Of a stretch of 64,000 bases of DNA, positions 1 through 9,140 are shown in pieces. Origin of the DNA: Companilactobacillus furfuricola (GTDB taxonomy: Bacteria > Bacillota > Bacilli > Lactobacillales > Lactobacillaceae); contig NZ_RHNT01000011.1 of the NCBI RefSeq assembly GCF_003946325.1, positions 1-64,000 of the forward strand. Direction: 5' to 3'. Positions within the stretch are counted from its first letter, which is position 1. Each line of letters opens with the position of its first letter. The notes under the pieces are model-generated. The model ran no database searches and had not been told where the DNA came from. It saw only the letters and a program-made list of their open reading frames with translations. Position numbers and translations under genes: made by a program.

Positions 1-72
1 ATATATCCATAGTATAATTACTAATCAATGAATAAAATATTGATATATTGCGGGTTAAGCTTGACATCTGGT

Positions 73-118
73 AGGAATTTCACACCTGACAGCGAATTTC
101 CTCCACCCCCGCAGAACC
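73..118 (-). repeat. Relic of large structured element (E1a)
   Basis: Read on the minus strand, this begins with GGTTCTGCGGGGGTGGAGG and continues with ATTCGCTGTCAG. It closely matches the 5' half of the complete element at 8850-8994 (GGTTATGCGAGGGTGGAGG, ATTCGCCGTCAG). The 3' half is missing, so this is a truncated copy. Confidence 0.6.
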
Positions 119-356
119 TAGGGTTTCAATAGTATTTTGGTTATGTGGGGTTGGTGGGTTTGTTCTCGATTGTGGTGGTTTGATATGGATTTATTAGGAC
201 CTCAAATGCGAGTCTTCCACTAAGGTCCTTCGTCGCTAAGTGGAATTTCATATCTGACAGCGAATTTCCTCCACCCCCGCAGAACCTAGCGTTTCAACAG
301 TATTTTGGTTATGTGGGGTTGGTGGGTTTGTTTTCGATTATCGTAGGTTTGATGTG
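74..356. repeat. Two direct repeats of about 115 bp, 168 bp apart
   Basis: Positions 74-188 and 242-356 are near-identical and differ at scattered bases only. Each contains the element relic plus a tail that is G/T-rich on the plus strand (TATTTTGGTTATGTGGGGTT in both copies). No credible coding frame crosses them. They look like a tandem duplication of a decaying structured element and its flank. Confidence 0.8.
197..286 (-). repeat. Relic of large structured element (E1b)
   Basis: On the minus strand this has the same GGTTCTGCGGGGGTGGAGG start as E1a, followed by a hairpin arm (plus-strand TTCCACT at 215-221 pairs with AGTGGAA at 239-245). The arm corresponds to one in the element at 35363-35521, where the stem reads TTCCTCT/AGAGGAA around a nearly identical loop. 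The A-T to T-A stem change is compensatory. This copy links the 8850 and 35363 elements. Confidence 0.6.
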
Positions 357-461
357 CGTAATTGGGATATTAAGTACTAGACTATCACTAAATGTTTTGA
401 AATGAATTTGCAGATTTTTTTACGGAAATGTTGAAACTAGATTTTTACTTGTATTTAAATA

Positions 462-513
462 GGCCAAGACATTGTTTTTTTGCAACTTCAATGTCTTGGC
501 CTTTTTTATTTTT
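462..513. terminator. Strong hairpin with T-tract
   Basis: GGCCAAGACATTG (462-474) pairs perfectly with CAATGTCTTGGCC (489-501). A T-rich tract follows on the plus strand. It also sits 16 bp after the stop of the minus-strand gene at 517-696, so it may serve both strands, although the minus-side U-tract is weak. Confidence 0.7.
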
Positions 514-516
514 AAT

Positions 517-696
517 TTAGGATATTGTTGTTTCTGTTTTGGGTTGATTTTGTGGGGCGTTTGATTCGAAGATGGCGGAATTTCCTGCTAGGGCTAAGCC
601 TATTGCTGTGGCTATTAAGATTGCTAGTAGGGCTCTTTGGTATAAGGGCAGTTTGTCTCTATTTTTTTTGAAATCGTCTTTGTTGAATTTTTTCAT
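517..696 (-). CDS. Small single-pass membrane protein, function unknown
   Basis: This is a 59-residue protein. I chose the ATG at 696 because GGGAGAG lies about 8 bases upstream; a longer frame to 756 has no such site. The N-terminus is basic and charged (MKKFNKDDFKKNRDK), followed by one hydrophobic helix (about residues 20-41) and a short polar tail rich in Q, P and T. Topology is probably N-in with a short outside tail. I recognise no family. Its coding strand is unusually A/C-rich (in plus positions 601-660 the coding strand has 24 A, 17 C, 11 T, 8 G), like other genes next to the large structured elements of this window. Confidence 0.6.
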   Translation of the reverse strand: MKKFNKDDFKKNRDKLPLYQRALLAILIATAIGLALAGNSAIFESNAPQNQPKTETTIS

Positions 697-949
697 GCTT
701 ATCGCTCTCCCAATTAAAGCTCGATTTATCTCGATTATATACAGAAACTGGGACAAGTAAATAAATATGCACTAATATCGGTCAATTATTAATGGTTATG
801 CCATGATATATTGAAAAAATATAAATATATAACTATATTGAAGTTGGATTTAAATATTTTTATGGAATTATTAAGTTAAAAGTAAAATCCATGATATATA
901 CTTGATTTTTTTGTATTCTTACATTTGGGGAAGAACGGAGGATATTATT

Positions 950-2632
950 TTGAAAAAGAGGCTACCACTTTTAGCAATATTTTTTGCCTTAGCATTATTC
1001 GTAGTTGCAGGGTGTTCTAAATCTAGTTCGGAGCAGAGTTCCAACAGTTCAAAGTTGCTTTCCACTGCCCAGATCAAGAAAAATATTGGTTCCAAATTGG
1101 TGACTACTCGTGAGAAATCACAGCAGAGTGCCACGGAGAAATATCAAGAAATTGTTGAGGAAGGTAATTATTCACTGGAAGATCCTTATGTGAAGCTTAA
1201 TCCATATAAGACTACTCCATTAAGTGCCTTGGTGATTTTTTCTACCGACCAAAATGCTACAGTTTCTTACACTGTGAAAGGTAAGACTGACGATGCTGAT
1301 ATTACTAATAAGGTAAACGGTGATTCGTCGATCACGCACCAAGTTCCAATTGTTGGTCTTTATGCAAACAAAACTAATGAAGTGACGATCAATGTCACAT
1401 ACGATGATGGAACGACTGATTCCAAGACTATTAAGATCAAAACTGGGGATCTACCTAAGTATGTCAAAGGGGCTAAGGTTACTGTTTCAAAAGATGACAA
1501 GTCGAAGATGGATATCGGTGATAATAAATTAACTTTGATCAACCGGACGACTAAAGAGCCATTCGCAATCGATGCTAATGGTGATGTTCGGTGGTACATG
1601 ACTGATTATTCGCAACATACTTTCGAACAAATTTCCAATGGCCACGTTTTAGTTTTGAGTAAACGTAATGTCGATTCGCCAGTTTATAACGACTTAGTTG
1701 AAATGGACTATTTAGGCCGCGTTTACAAAGAATACAATTTTAAGAATAAAACCAAGTCTTCTGACAGTGCCAACAATGCCAAAAATAACGAAACTACGGT
1801 TATTCATCACGATTTAGCTGAATTACCAAATGGCGATCTTTTAGCAACTGTTAGTGATGGTTCAGAGTACAAAGAAGATATCATGGTTCAGATCTCGCAT
1901 AAAACTGGGAAGATCGTTAAGGTCATCGATCTGAAGAAGATCTTACCAAGTAAGATGTATACCAGCTTTAAGAAAGGTGCCGATGGCAAGGTCGATTGGT
2001 TCCACCAAAATTCTGTTGAATATGATCCAACCGATAAGTCGATTTTGATTTCCGGTCGTAATCAAGATATGATCATGAAATTGGATTATAAGACTACTAA
2101 TATCAAGTGGATCTACAGTGGTAAGAAGAAATCATCTTGGCCTAAGAAATATCAAGATAAGATTTTAACACCTACTAAGGGAACTTCGATCACCGGTGGT
2201 CAACATGCTTTGAGACTCTTGGAAGATGTCAATGGTGACCCAGACGTTCAAAATATCTTACTTTACGATAACAACATCGATGTTACTAACGGTGATAAGA
2301 AAACTTCAGGTAAGTACTCACAGGCCGTTCAATATCATGTTGATGCAAACAAGATGACTATCGATCAGACATGGGCTTATGGTAAAGATCTAGGTAAAAA
2401 GAACTTTACTAACATCATTGGTAATGCTCAACGTCTTGAAAACGGGAATACATTGATCGACTTTGGTTTCAAGAATAGCGGAAAAGAAAGTAATATTATC
2501 GAAGTTGATCCTGATGGCAATCAAGTCTTTAATGTAACGATCGCTAATTCCGCTTCGAAAGCTTATGCTTATCGAGCTTATCGTTTAAGTTTTTATGATA
2601 CAGATTATACATTCGACGTTCTAGAAGATTAG
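950..2632 (+). CDS. Aryl-sulfate sulfotransferase family lipoprotein
   Basis: This is a 560-residue lipoprotein. The TTG at 950 is preferred over an upstream frame because GGAGG lies about 9 bases before it. The signal peptide ends in lipobox VVAGC (Cys at about 22), so the protein should be anchored outside the membrane. An N-terminal Ig-like segment is followed by a beta-propeller of the arylsulfotransferase (ASST) type. Candidate active-site residues are His286 (HHDLAELPNGD), His352 (WFHQNSVEYD), the Arg of SGRNQD and His419 (GGQHALRLL); the last would be the sulfated histidine by analogy with E. coli AssT. Known family members move sulfate between phenolic compounds. The physiological substrate here is unknown. 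It is monocistronic, with a terminator directly after it. Confidence 0.85.
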   Translation: MKKRLPLLAIFFALALFVVAGCSKSSSEQSSNSSKLLSTAQIKKNIGSKLVTTREKSQQSATEKYQEIVEEGNYSLEDPYVKLNPYKTTPLSALVIFSTDQNATVSYTVKGKTDDADITNKVNGDSSITHQVPIVGLYANKTNEVTINVTYDDGTTDSKTIKIKTGDLPKYVKGAKVTVSKDDKSKMDIGDNKLTLINRTTKEPFAIDANGDVRWYMTDYSQHTFEQISNGHVLVLSKRNVDSPVYNDLVEMDYLGRVYKEYNFKNKTKSSDSANNAKNNETTVIHHDLAELPNGDLLATVSDGSEYKEDIMVQISHKTGKIVKVIDLKKILPSKMYTSFKKGADGKVDWFHQNSVEYDPTDKSILISGRNQDMIMKLDYKTTNIKWIYSGKKKSSWPKKYQDKILTPTKGTSITGGQHALRLLEDVNGDPDVQNILLYDNNIDVTNGDKKTSGKYSQAVQYHVDANKMTIDQTWAYGKDLGKKNFTNIIGNAQRLENGNTLIDFGFKNSGKESNIIEVDPDGNQVFNVTIANSASKAYAYRAYRLSFYDTDYTFDVLED

Positions 2633-2645
2633 CCTTATAATTATC

Positions 2646-2667
2646 ATTGGTACGCACCAATTTTTTA
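2646..2667 (+). terminator. Terminator of the sulfotransferase gene
   Basis: ATTGGT-ACGC-ACCAAT hairpin followed by a run of T, 13 bp after the stop codon. Confidence 0.75.
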
Positions 2668-2709
2668 ATTAGTATTTACTAATTAGTTTACTGATGTTAG
2701 AATATTTAG

Positions 2710-2723
2710 CGCAAACGATTTCA
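2710..2723 (+). promoter_or_regulatory. LacI-type/cre-like operator before rbsD
   Basis: CGCAAACGATTTCA is a near-palindrome centred on CG and matches the cre consensus TGWAANCGNTNWCA except at two positions. It lies immediately before the rbsD ribosome binding site, so CcpA or an RbsR-like LacI-family repressor could block the operon. No rbsR gene is in the window. Confidence 0.55.
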
Positions 2724-2739
2724 AAAAGGATGGAATATT

Positions 2740-3135
2740 ATGAAAAAGACTAGAGTTATTAATTCTGACATTTCTCGTGTGATCTCAACAATGGGACACT
2801 TCGACACTATTGGTATTGGAGACGCTGGAATGCCTGTTCCTGCAGGAACAGAAAAAATCGATTTGGCTCTTGAAGCTGGAATCCCTTCATTTATGCAAGT
2901 TTTAGAAAATGTTTTGAGCGAATTACAAGTTCAAAAAGTTTATCTTGCTGAAGAAATGAAAGTTCAAAATCCAGAACAATTAGCTGCTGTTAAGAAAGTT
3001 ATTGGTGACACACCAATTGAATTCATCCCTCATGAAGACATGAAGAAAGATCTTAACGATACAAAGGCATTTATCCGTACCGGAGAAGAAACACCATATT
3101 CAAACATCTTGCTTGAAAGCGGAGTTGTATTCTAA
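2740..3135 (+). CDS. rbsD: D-ribose pyranase RbsD
   Basis: This 131-residue cytoplasmic enzyme interconverts the pyranose and furanose forms of ribose, supplying ribokinase with its substrate. The length is typical of the family. Conserved features include the N-terminal [19 protein letters not shown] segment, which carries the catalytic His and Asp, and the C-terminal [12 protein letters not shown] segment. A GGATGG site precedes the ATG. rbsK follows 32 bp downstream in the same direction, and the operator at 2710 suggests sugar-dependent control. No ribose transporter gene is present, so uptake must be encoded elsewhere. Confidence 0.95.
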   Translation: MKKTRVINSDISRVISTMGHFDTIGIGDAGMPVPAGTEKIDLALEAGIPSFMQVLENVLSELQVQKVYLAEEMKVQNPEQLAAVKKVIGDTPIEFIPHEDMKKDLNDTKAFIRTGEETPYSNILLESGVVF

Positions 3136-3167
3136 AAAATAGTTAGTTAATTGGAAGGTATAGTTTT

Positions 3168-4082
3168 ATGAACAAGATTGTCGTATTAGGATCAACTAAC
3201 GTTGATACCATTTTAAGTATTTCACATTTGCCAAAGCCTGGCGAAACCATGCATATGCAAGCCCGTTCAACTGCCGGTGGTGGAAAGGGTGCTAACCAAG
3301 CACTCGCTGCTGTGCGTGCAGGTGCCGACACCGCATTTATTTCAAAAATCGGTGACGATCACGCAGCGGACTTTATGATGGATACATTTAAAGAAGATGG
3401 CTTAAATTTAGACCACGTTACAGTTTCTGAAACTGAAGGAACTGGTAAAGCTTACATCTTACTTCAAGATGGCGGACAAAATAGTATTTTAGTTTATGGT
3501 GGTGCTAACGCTGATGTAACACCAGCAGATGTTGATGCTGCTAAAGATACTATTGCAAATGCAGACTGCATTATTGCCCAATTTGAGGTTCCGATCCCAG
3601 CAATTGTCGAAGCTTTCAAAATTGCCAAAGAAAACAACGTTTTGACATTCCTAAATCCTGCTCCAGCACCATCAAGAAGAGATATTCCTGATGAATTGTT
3701 GAATTTGACTGACATCATCGCTCCTAATGAAACAGAAGCCGAGATCATCACTGGCGTTCATGTTGAAGATGATGCATCAATGCAAAAAGCAGCCAAAGAA
3801 ATGCACAAAATGGGGATCGGTACTGTCTTGATCACCGTTGGTTCTAAGGGCTCATTCTACTCATTTGAATCTGGTAAAACTGGATTTGTCAATGCCTTCA
3901 AAGTAAACGCAGTTGATACAACCGCAGCTGGTGATACCTTTGTTGGTGCTTTGATGGCTAAATTAGATCATGATATGGCAAATATCGAAGAAGCAATGAC
4001 TTATGCTAATAAATCATCTTCTTTGACTGTTCAAACACAAGGTGCTCAAAATTCGATCCCTTATGCAAAGGACGTTAAATAA
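3168..4082 (+). CDS. rbsK: Ribokinase
   Basis: This 304-residue PfkB-family kinase phosphorylates ribose to ribose-5-phosphate in the cytoplasm, feeding the pentose phosphate or phosphoketolase route. The N-terminal substrate lid region GSTNVDT and the GGGKGANQA motif are present. The C-terminal signature DTTAAGDTFVGAL carries the catalytic Asp and anion hole. A GGAAGG site precedes the ATG. It forms an operon with rbsD, and a hairpin terminator follows at 4092. Confidence 0.95.
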   Translation: MNKIVVLGSTNVDTILSISHLPKPGETMHMQARSTAGGGKGANQALAAVRAGADTAFISKIGDDHAADFMMDTFKEDGLNLDHVTVSETEGTGKAYILLQDGGQNSILVYGGANADVTPADVDAAKDTIANADCIIAQFEVPIPAIVEAFKIAKENNVLTFLNPAPAPSRRDIPDELLNLTDIIAPNETEAEIITGVHVEDDASMQKAAKEMHKMGIGTVLITVGSKGSFYSFESGKTGFVNAFKVNAVDTTAAGDTFVGALMAKLDHDMANIEEAMTYANKSSSLTVQTQGAQNSIPYAKDVK

Positions 4083-4091
4083 TTAAAAAAC

Positions 4092-4144
4092 AGCTTATTA
4101 TTCTTAAAATTATTAGTGTAATTTTTGGATAATAAGCTTTTTTG
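4092..4144 (+). terminator. Terminator of rbsDK
   Basis: AGCTTATTAT pairs with ATAATAAGCT across a 30-base loop, followed by TTTTTT. Confidence 0.7.
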
Positions 4145-4280
4145 ATACTATATCTAATGACATATAGAAAACGTTTTATTTAGATTAATCATTAAGTGTA
4201 ATTTGATAAATCAAGTAGTGTCAATGCTTTGTAATGTAAGTGCTTTATTTCACAACTAAAATAATTAAATTTATATGATA

Positions 4281-4314
4281 AAACAGGATAAAAGTTTAAT
4301 TTTATCCTGTTTTT
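4281..4314. terminator. Second hairpin in the rbsK-csp gap
   Basis: AACAGGATAAAA pairs with TTTTATCCTGTT, followed by T-rich sequence on the plus strand. The DNA between this and the rbsK terminator is very AT-rich, and I see no credible gene in it. Confidence 0.5.
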
Positions 4315-4343
4315 CGATTGTAATAATTTTGTAAGAATGTTAA

Positions 4344-4455
4344 TATAATAGTTGTATTTTTGAATGGGCAATGGGTCGAATGGTTTTAGAAGACTATCTT
4401 CCAAACGTACCACGAGATAATGCACACAATATTAGTTATCAGGAGGAATAGTCTG
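4344..4455 (+). promoter_or_regulatory. Promoter -10 and long leader of the cold shock gene
   Basis: TATAAT at 4344-4349 would start transcription about 100 nt before the csp start codon. A long structured 5' leader with a strong AGGAGG is typical of cold-shock mRNAs, whose leaders control translation with temperature. The -35 box is not clear. Regulation is inferred from the family. Confidence 0.45.
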
Positions 4456-4656
4456 ATGGAACAAGGAACAGTAAAATGGTTTAACGCCGAAAAAGGCTAT
4501 GGTTTTATTACACGCGAAGATGGAAGCGACGTATTCGTTCACTTCTCAGCAATCCAAGGTGAAGGTTACAAGACTTTGGAAGAAGGTCAATCTGTTACAT
4601 TCGATATTGAAGACAGCGACCGTGGACCACAAGCTTCAAACGTTGTTAAAAACTAA
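4456..4656 (+). CDS. Cold shock protein, CspA family
   Basis: This 66-residue RNA-binding OB-fold protein melts mRNA structure as an RNA chaperone. RNP1 (KGYGFIT) and RNP2 (VFVHF) are intact and the start [14 protein letters not shown] is canonical. The ATG at 4456 follows AGGAGGAATAGTCTG; an in-frame start 12 codons upstream would add a non-family extension. It is monocistronic, with a leader of about 100 nt and a terminator directly after. Which of several csp paralogues this is cannot be told from the window. Confidence 0.95.
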   Translation: MEQGTVKWFNAEKGYGFITREDGSDVFVHFSAIQGEGYKTLEEGQSVTFDIEDSDRGPQASNVVKN

Positions 4657-4672
4657 TTAAATAACAAACCAA

Positions 4673-4706
4673 AGTCAGTCTACCGATTCGGTAGGCTGGC
4701 TTTTTT
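4673..4706 (+). terminator. Terminator of the csp gene
   Basis: GTCAGTCTACCG pairs with CGGTAGGCTGGC (one G-U pair), followed by TTTTTT. Confidence 0.9.
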
Positions 4707-4814
4707 ATTACACTTTTTTCAAATATTAAACTTTAACTACAATCGTTTGGAAACTCAAAAAATAAACGCGACTAGGTTATAATAAGTACTAAATAGTAAA
4801 AGGACCTTAAATAT

Positions 4815-5453
4815 TTGCCTCAAAAAAGAAAACCTCAACGTCGTCGTCGCCGGCGGAAGAAGAATAAGAATTTAAACATTTACATTATTATTGGCGTGAT
4901 CGCAATTTTGCTGATCGGCTTTTTTGGAGTTCAGCGTTATCGCCAAAATCAACAGACTGATGCAACTAATTTGGTGGCCGAAGAGCACAATGCTTTCATC
5001 AAGAAGATTGCTCCGGAGGCTATCAAATTAGGACACCAGTATGGCGTTTTGCCTAGTATCACTATCGGGCAGGCGATTTTAGAAAGCGATTGGGGCAATA
5101 GTACTTTAGCTAGTAAATATAATAATTATTTTGGCGTGAAGGGTACTGACCCGAATAATACCGTCGTTCTGCAAACTAAGGAATATACTGATGGCCAGTG
5201 GGTGACCATCAATGGCCGCTTTCGAGCCTATACCGATTTCCGCGAATCGATGAAAGATCATGCGTTGTTGCTAGTAAATGGGACTACCTGGAATTCAGCC
5301 CAATATCAACAAGTAATCAGTTCTAAAGACTACATTGAAGCAGCTGTTTCTTTACAGACCGATGGTTATGCAACTGATCCAGGTTACACGACAAAGATAA
5401 TCCACGTGATCCAAAAGTACGATTTAATGAAATATGACCGTGGAATCAAGTAA
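4815..5453 (+). CDS. Membrane-anchored GH73 N-acetylglucosaminidase
   Basis: This 212-residue protein starts with TTG after an AAAAGGACC site. A strongly basic N-terminus (RRRRRRKK) is followed by one membrane helix (about 21-40), so the enzyme is anchored and faces outward. The rest is a glucosaminidase domain of the FlgJ/LytG type with catalytic Glu90 in AILESDWG, and the NNYFGVKG and YTDFRESMKDHALLL segments are typical. It should cleave the glycan strands of peptidoglycan during growth or separation. It has no extra cell-wall-binding repeats. Confidence 0.9.
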   Translation: MPQKRKPQRRRRRRKKNKNLNIYIIIGVIAILLIGFFGVQRYRQNQQTDATNLVAEEHNAFIKKIAPEAIKLGHQYGVLPSITIGQAILESDWGNSTLASKYNNYFGVKGTDPNNTVVLQTKEYTDGQWVTINGRFRAYTDFRESMKDHALLLVNGTTWNSAQYQQVISSKDYIEAAVSLQTDGYATDPGYTTKIIHVIQKYDLMKYDRGIK

Positions 5454-5460
5454 CAAGTAG

Positions 5461-6087
<627 letters not shown>

Positions 6088-6105
6088 CATTAGGAAGGTG
6101 GATTC

Positions 6106-7236
6106 ATGACTTTTATTGCACCTGGGAAAACTATTGGAATTATTGGTGGAGGTTCAGAAACTTATCTTTGTGAACTTGAAGCAAAGAGAATGGGATTTCG
6201 GACTATCCTGCTGACGAATCAAGCTGACGACATCGCCACGCAGGCTGCTGATAATTTTTTAGTTGGTGAATTACAAAATCTTGATAACTTGAATGAAATA
6301 GGCCAACATTCGGATATACTTTTATACATGGATGACAATTTTGATAGTCATTTACTTGAGGACCTTAGCAAACAGTACAATGTGACCCAAGGCTCGAATT
6401 TATTAGGGATCGCACAAGATCGTTATATCGAAAGAACGTTCTTGAACGACCTCAATATTAATGTGCCACCATTTTTTTCTATCGTAACAGTTGACGACAT
6501 TAATAAAGCAGTCAAGGAGATCGGTTTTCCTTGCATGATCAAGCCGATCCAAAAGAACCAAGACTTATTGAAGCGTCATATTATGTACAATCAAGATGAT
6601 GTCAAGAAGATGCAAGAGCTTTTGAAGAGTGGGACTTACATTTTGGAAGCTTGGATCGACACTAAGGCGGAATACTCGATCATGGTCAGCAAGAGTAAGA
6701 ATGGTAAAATCCATACTTTCCCGATGGTCCACGAGATATACGATGGAACTCATTTGATGAGTGCCTACATTTTTAAGAAGAACGACCCCGCAGTTGAAGC
6801 AGAAATGCAAAGAGTAGCTTTACAAGTTGCTCAAAATATTGACTATGTAGGAATTTTTGGTATAGGATTTATTTTGTCCCAAACTGATGTCCTCTATGTC
6901 AAAAGTATTTTCCCTGGAATCAACTATGCGGCCAATGTTTATCAAGAAGCCACTGGTATATCGCAATTTGAGCTCCACATTCGAGCAATTTGCGATTGGC
7001 CAATACCAGAGATCTATCCATTAGTTGATACCGCGATATTGAAAATTGTTGAGGGAATACTGCCACAAAGTTTGGATCTTTTACAAGAAAAAGCACAATG
7101 GAAATTTAACTACTACACTGGTTTCAAAGCAAAGAATGAACCTGCAAGGGATGTCGGATATATCTCTTTGGTCGGAGATAGCCCCGAAAGTCTCAAGCAA
7201 GACATTCAATCAACTAAAATTTGGAGAGTAGAGTAA
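6106..7236 (+). CDS. PurK-like ATP-grasp protein with degenerate active site
   Basis: This 376-residue protein has the three-domain layout of N5-carboxyaminoimidazole ribonucleotide synthase: N-terminal [20 protein letters not shown], a central ATP-grasp domain, and a C-terminal segment with [13 protein letters not shown]. The functional motifs differ from PurK. The glycine-rich ATP loop (GYDGKGQ in the family) is replaced by [12 protein letters not shown]. The metal-binding segment (family NEIAPRPHNSGH) reads [13 protein letters not shown], losing the Glu and the Arg-Pro-His-Asn stretch. It sits between xpt and purB, 4 bp before purB. It may be a non-catalytic paralogue or have a new role; a second, true purK could exist elsewhere. 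Confidence 0.75.
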   Translation: MTFIAPGKTIGIIGGGSETYLCELEAKRMGFRTILLTNQADDIATQAADNFLVGELQNLDNLNEIGQHSDILLYMDDNFDSHLLEDLSKQYNVTQGSNLLGIAQDRYIERTFLNDLNINVPPFFSIVTVDDINKAVKEIGFPCMIKPIQKNQDLLKRHIMYNQDDVKKMQELLKSGTYILEAWIDTKAEYSIMVSKSKNGKIHTFPMVHEIYDGTHLMSAYIFKKNDPAVEAEMQRVALQVAQNIDYVGIFGIGFILSQTDVLYVKSIFPGINYAANVYQEATGISQFELHIRAICDWPIPEIYPLVDTAILKIVEGILPQSLDLLQEKAQWKFNYYTGFKAKNEPARDVGYISLVGDSPESLKQDIQSTKIWRVE

Positions 7237-7240
7237 GTAT

Positions 7241-8536
7241 ATGATTGACAGATATGTGCCCCCTAAGATGAAGCCCATTTGGACTGATCAAAACAAATTT
7301 CAAGCTTGGTTAGAAGTAGAAATAGCTTCCTGTGAAGCTTGGAGCAAGTTAGGCGAGATTCCAGCAGAAGACGTTAAAAAGATAGCTGAGAACGCAAAAT
7401 TTGACGTTGCAGAAATAGCTGAGATCGAAAAGGATACTAAGCACGACGTAGTAGCCTTCACCAGAGACGTATCACGCTCCCTAGGCGAAGAAAAGAAGTG
7501 GGTCCACTTCGGATTAACATCAACAGACGTAGTTGACACAGCCTATGGTTACTTGATGAAACAAGCCAATGACATTATTCGTAAAGATTTAGATGATTTC
7601 CTAGAAGTAGTAAAGAACAAAGCTCTCGAGTATAAAGACACCGTAATGATCGGACGTACGCACGGTGTACACGCTGAACCAACAACATTTGGTCTAGTAT
7701 TAGCTAACTGGTATTCAGAAATAAAACGAGACATCGAAAGATTCGATCACGCAGCAAAAGGCGTAGAAGCCGGCAAAATCAGTGGTGCAGTAGGAAGCTT
7801 TGCTAACGTACCACCAGAAGTAGAAGCCTTCGTCTGCAACAAATTAGGCATCAGAGCTCAAGAAGTATCGACCCAAGTCTTACCACGTGACTTGCATGCA
7901 GAATACATCACAGCCATGGCAATTATTGCTACATCAGTAGAAAGATTCGCCCTAGAAGTAAGACATATGCAAAGAACTGAAGTAAGAGAAGCCGAAGAAT
8001 ACTTCGCAGCAGGTCAAAAAGGCTCATCAGCCATGCCGCACAAACGAAACCCGATCGGTTCCGAAAACGTAACAGGATTAGCCAGAGTAATCAGAGGACA
8101 TGCCCTAACAGCCATGGAAGACATACCACTATGGCACGAAAGAGACATCTCCCACAGTTCCGCCGAAAGAATCATCATCCCGGACACAACAGAATTACTA
8201 GACTACATCCTAACCAGATTCACCAAAATCACCAAAGAACTAACAGTCTTCCCAGAGAAGATGAAAGAAAACATGAACATAACACACGGCTTGATCTACT
8301 CACAAAGAGTATTACTCAAGTTAGTAGAATCAGGACTAAGCCGTGAAGCAGCCTACGACATAGTACAACCACTAACAGCCAAAGTATGGGACGAAGGAAA
8401 AGACTTCAGAACACTACTAGAAGCTGACAAGCGAGTAACCGACAACTTAACAGAAGAACAATTAAACGATGCCTTCGATTATCACTGGCATTTAAAACAC
8501 GTAGACGACATCTTCAAGCGAGTAGGCTTGGAATAA
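7241..8536 (+). CDS. purB: Adenylosuccinate lyase
   Basis: This 431-residue lyase of the fumarase/aspartase superfamily cleaves SAICAR and adenylosuccinate to release fumarate, acting twice in AMP synthesis. The signature [14 protein letters not shown] with its catalytic loop Ser is intact, as are [10 protein letters not shown] and [11 protein letters not shown]. It is co-transcribed with xpt and the purK-like gene. The second half has unusual codon use for this window: many codons end in A or C (CTA, ACA, AAC, GTA), and T is scarce on the coding strand. In 8221-8280 I count 30 A, 14 C, 8 G and 8 T. This bias carries on into the intergenic DNA downstream. Confidence 0.97.
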   Translation: MIDRYVPPKMKPIWTDQNKFQAWLEVEIASCEAWSKLGEIPAEDVKKIAENAKFDVAEIAEIEKDTKHDVVAFTRDVSRSLGEEKKWVHFGLTSTDVVDTAYGYLMKQANDIIRKDLDDFLEVVKNKALEYKDTVMIGRTHGVHAEPTTFGLVLANWYSEIKRDIERFDHAAKGVEAGKISGAVGSFANVPPEVEAFVCNKLGIRAQEVSTQVLPRDLHAEYITAMAIIATSVERFALEVRHMQRTEVREAEEYFAAGQKGSSAMPHKRNPIGSENVTGLARVIRGHALTAMEDIPLWHERDISHSSAERIIIPDTTELLDYILTRFTKITKELTVFPEKMKENMNITHGLIYSQRVLLKLVESGLSREAAYDIVQPLTAKVWDEGKDFRTLLEADKRVTDNLTEEQLNDAFDYHWHLKHVDDIFKRVGLE

Positions 8537-8544
8537 TGTAGAGA

Positions 8545-8586
8545 AGCAGTGCAGGGACAAAATGAAACCCAGCGCTGCTTTTTTTG
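8545..8586 (+). terminator. Terminator of the xpt-purB operon
   Basis: AGCAGTGC pairs with GCGCTGCT (one G-U) and is followed by seven T, 8 bp after purB. Confidence 0.85.
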
Positions 8587-8849
8587 TATCCATTCGATCA
8601 ATAAATAAGCAAAAAAACGATTTGCGAATGCGATTTTTCAAGCGACAAAGGAGCGAAGAAAAGAGCAAGAAAAAGATCAAAATAAAATCGAACCGATGAT
8701 ATCCAGGACAATAAATCAAACAGATAGAAACCGGAGAAAAATAAGTAAGAACAACAATATTCAAGAACGACCACTAAAAAGCCAAAACAACATAGCAGGA
8801 ACAAAATAAGTACCGTATCCCACCAGAAAAAGAGTCTACTGCAAACTTA

Positions 8850-8994
8850 GGTTATGCGAGGGTGGAGGGGATTCGCCGTCAGCCATGAAATGATGGAACG
8901 TAAGTGCTTTAGCACTTGCGCTACCGTTTTGATGGTGGCCATGCCACCAACATTAAGGTTGCCACGGCGCAATCCCCGGAACCCTCGCATAACC
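8850..8994 (+). repeat. Large structured element (E3), complete
   Basis: GGTTATGCGAGGGT (8850-8863) pairs perfectly with ACCCTCGCATAACC (8981-8994). A symmetric GGA/GGA internal loop (8864-8866, 8978-8980) follows, then helix GGGGATT/AATCCCC and GCCGT/ACGGC. Inside are two hairpins, AAGTGCT/AGCACTT and TGGTGGC/GCCACCA. No protein is encoded. The same basal layout is found at 35363-35521 and in the smaller repeat family at 20458, 42760, 47043 and 55142. Relics of this element lie at 73-286. Confidence 0.8.
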
Positions 8995-9140
8995 GGCAAT
9001 GAACCACCAACAAAAATGAAACCGTCTACAATAAAAACAGCCGTTCGCTTTAGTATTATTAGAAACAATAATTTGCTACAATATAGAATAGATGTTTTAA
9101 GAAAAAACGTTGATTTAATAAGGATTTGGGAGAGTTATTA

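Larger units (their letters stand above)
8150..9045 (+). other. T-poor, A/C-rich strand-asymmetric block
   Basis: From the second half of purB through the intergenic DNA to the pcrA promoter region, the plus strand is rich in A and C and poor in T, without regard to the gene end. Between 8590 and 8849 I see no gene: open frames there are short, lack ribosome binding sites and follow the base bias. The block contains the structured element at 8850-8994. Confidence 0.65.

Noticed and set aside
4192-4425. Minus-strand 77-codon frame between rbsK and csp
   Set aside because: It runs through the csp promoter and leader, has no ribosome binding site and consists of AT-rich low-complexity codons.
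8492-8804. Hydrophobic minus-strand frames after purB
   Set aside because: They are opposite to an A/C-rich block, which makes Phe, Leu and Cys codons on the other strand by composition alone; no start signals.
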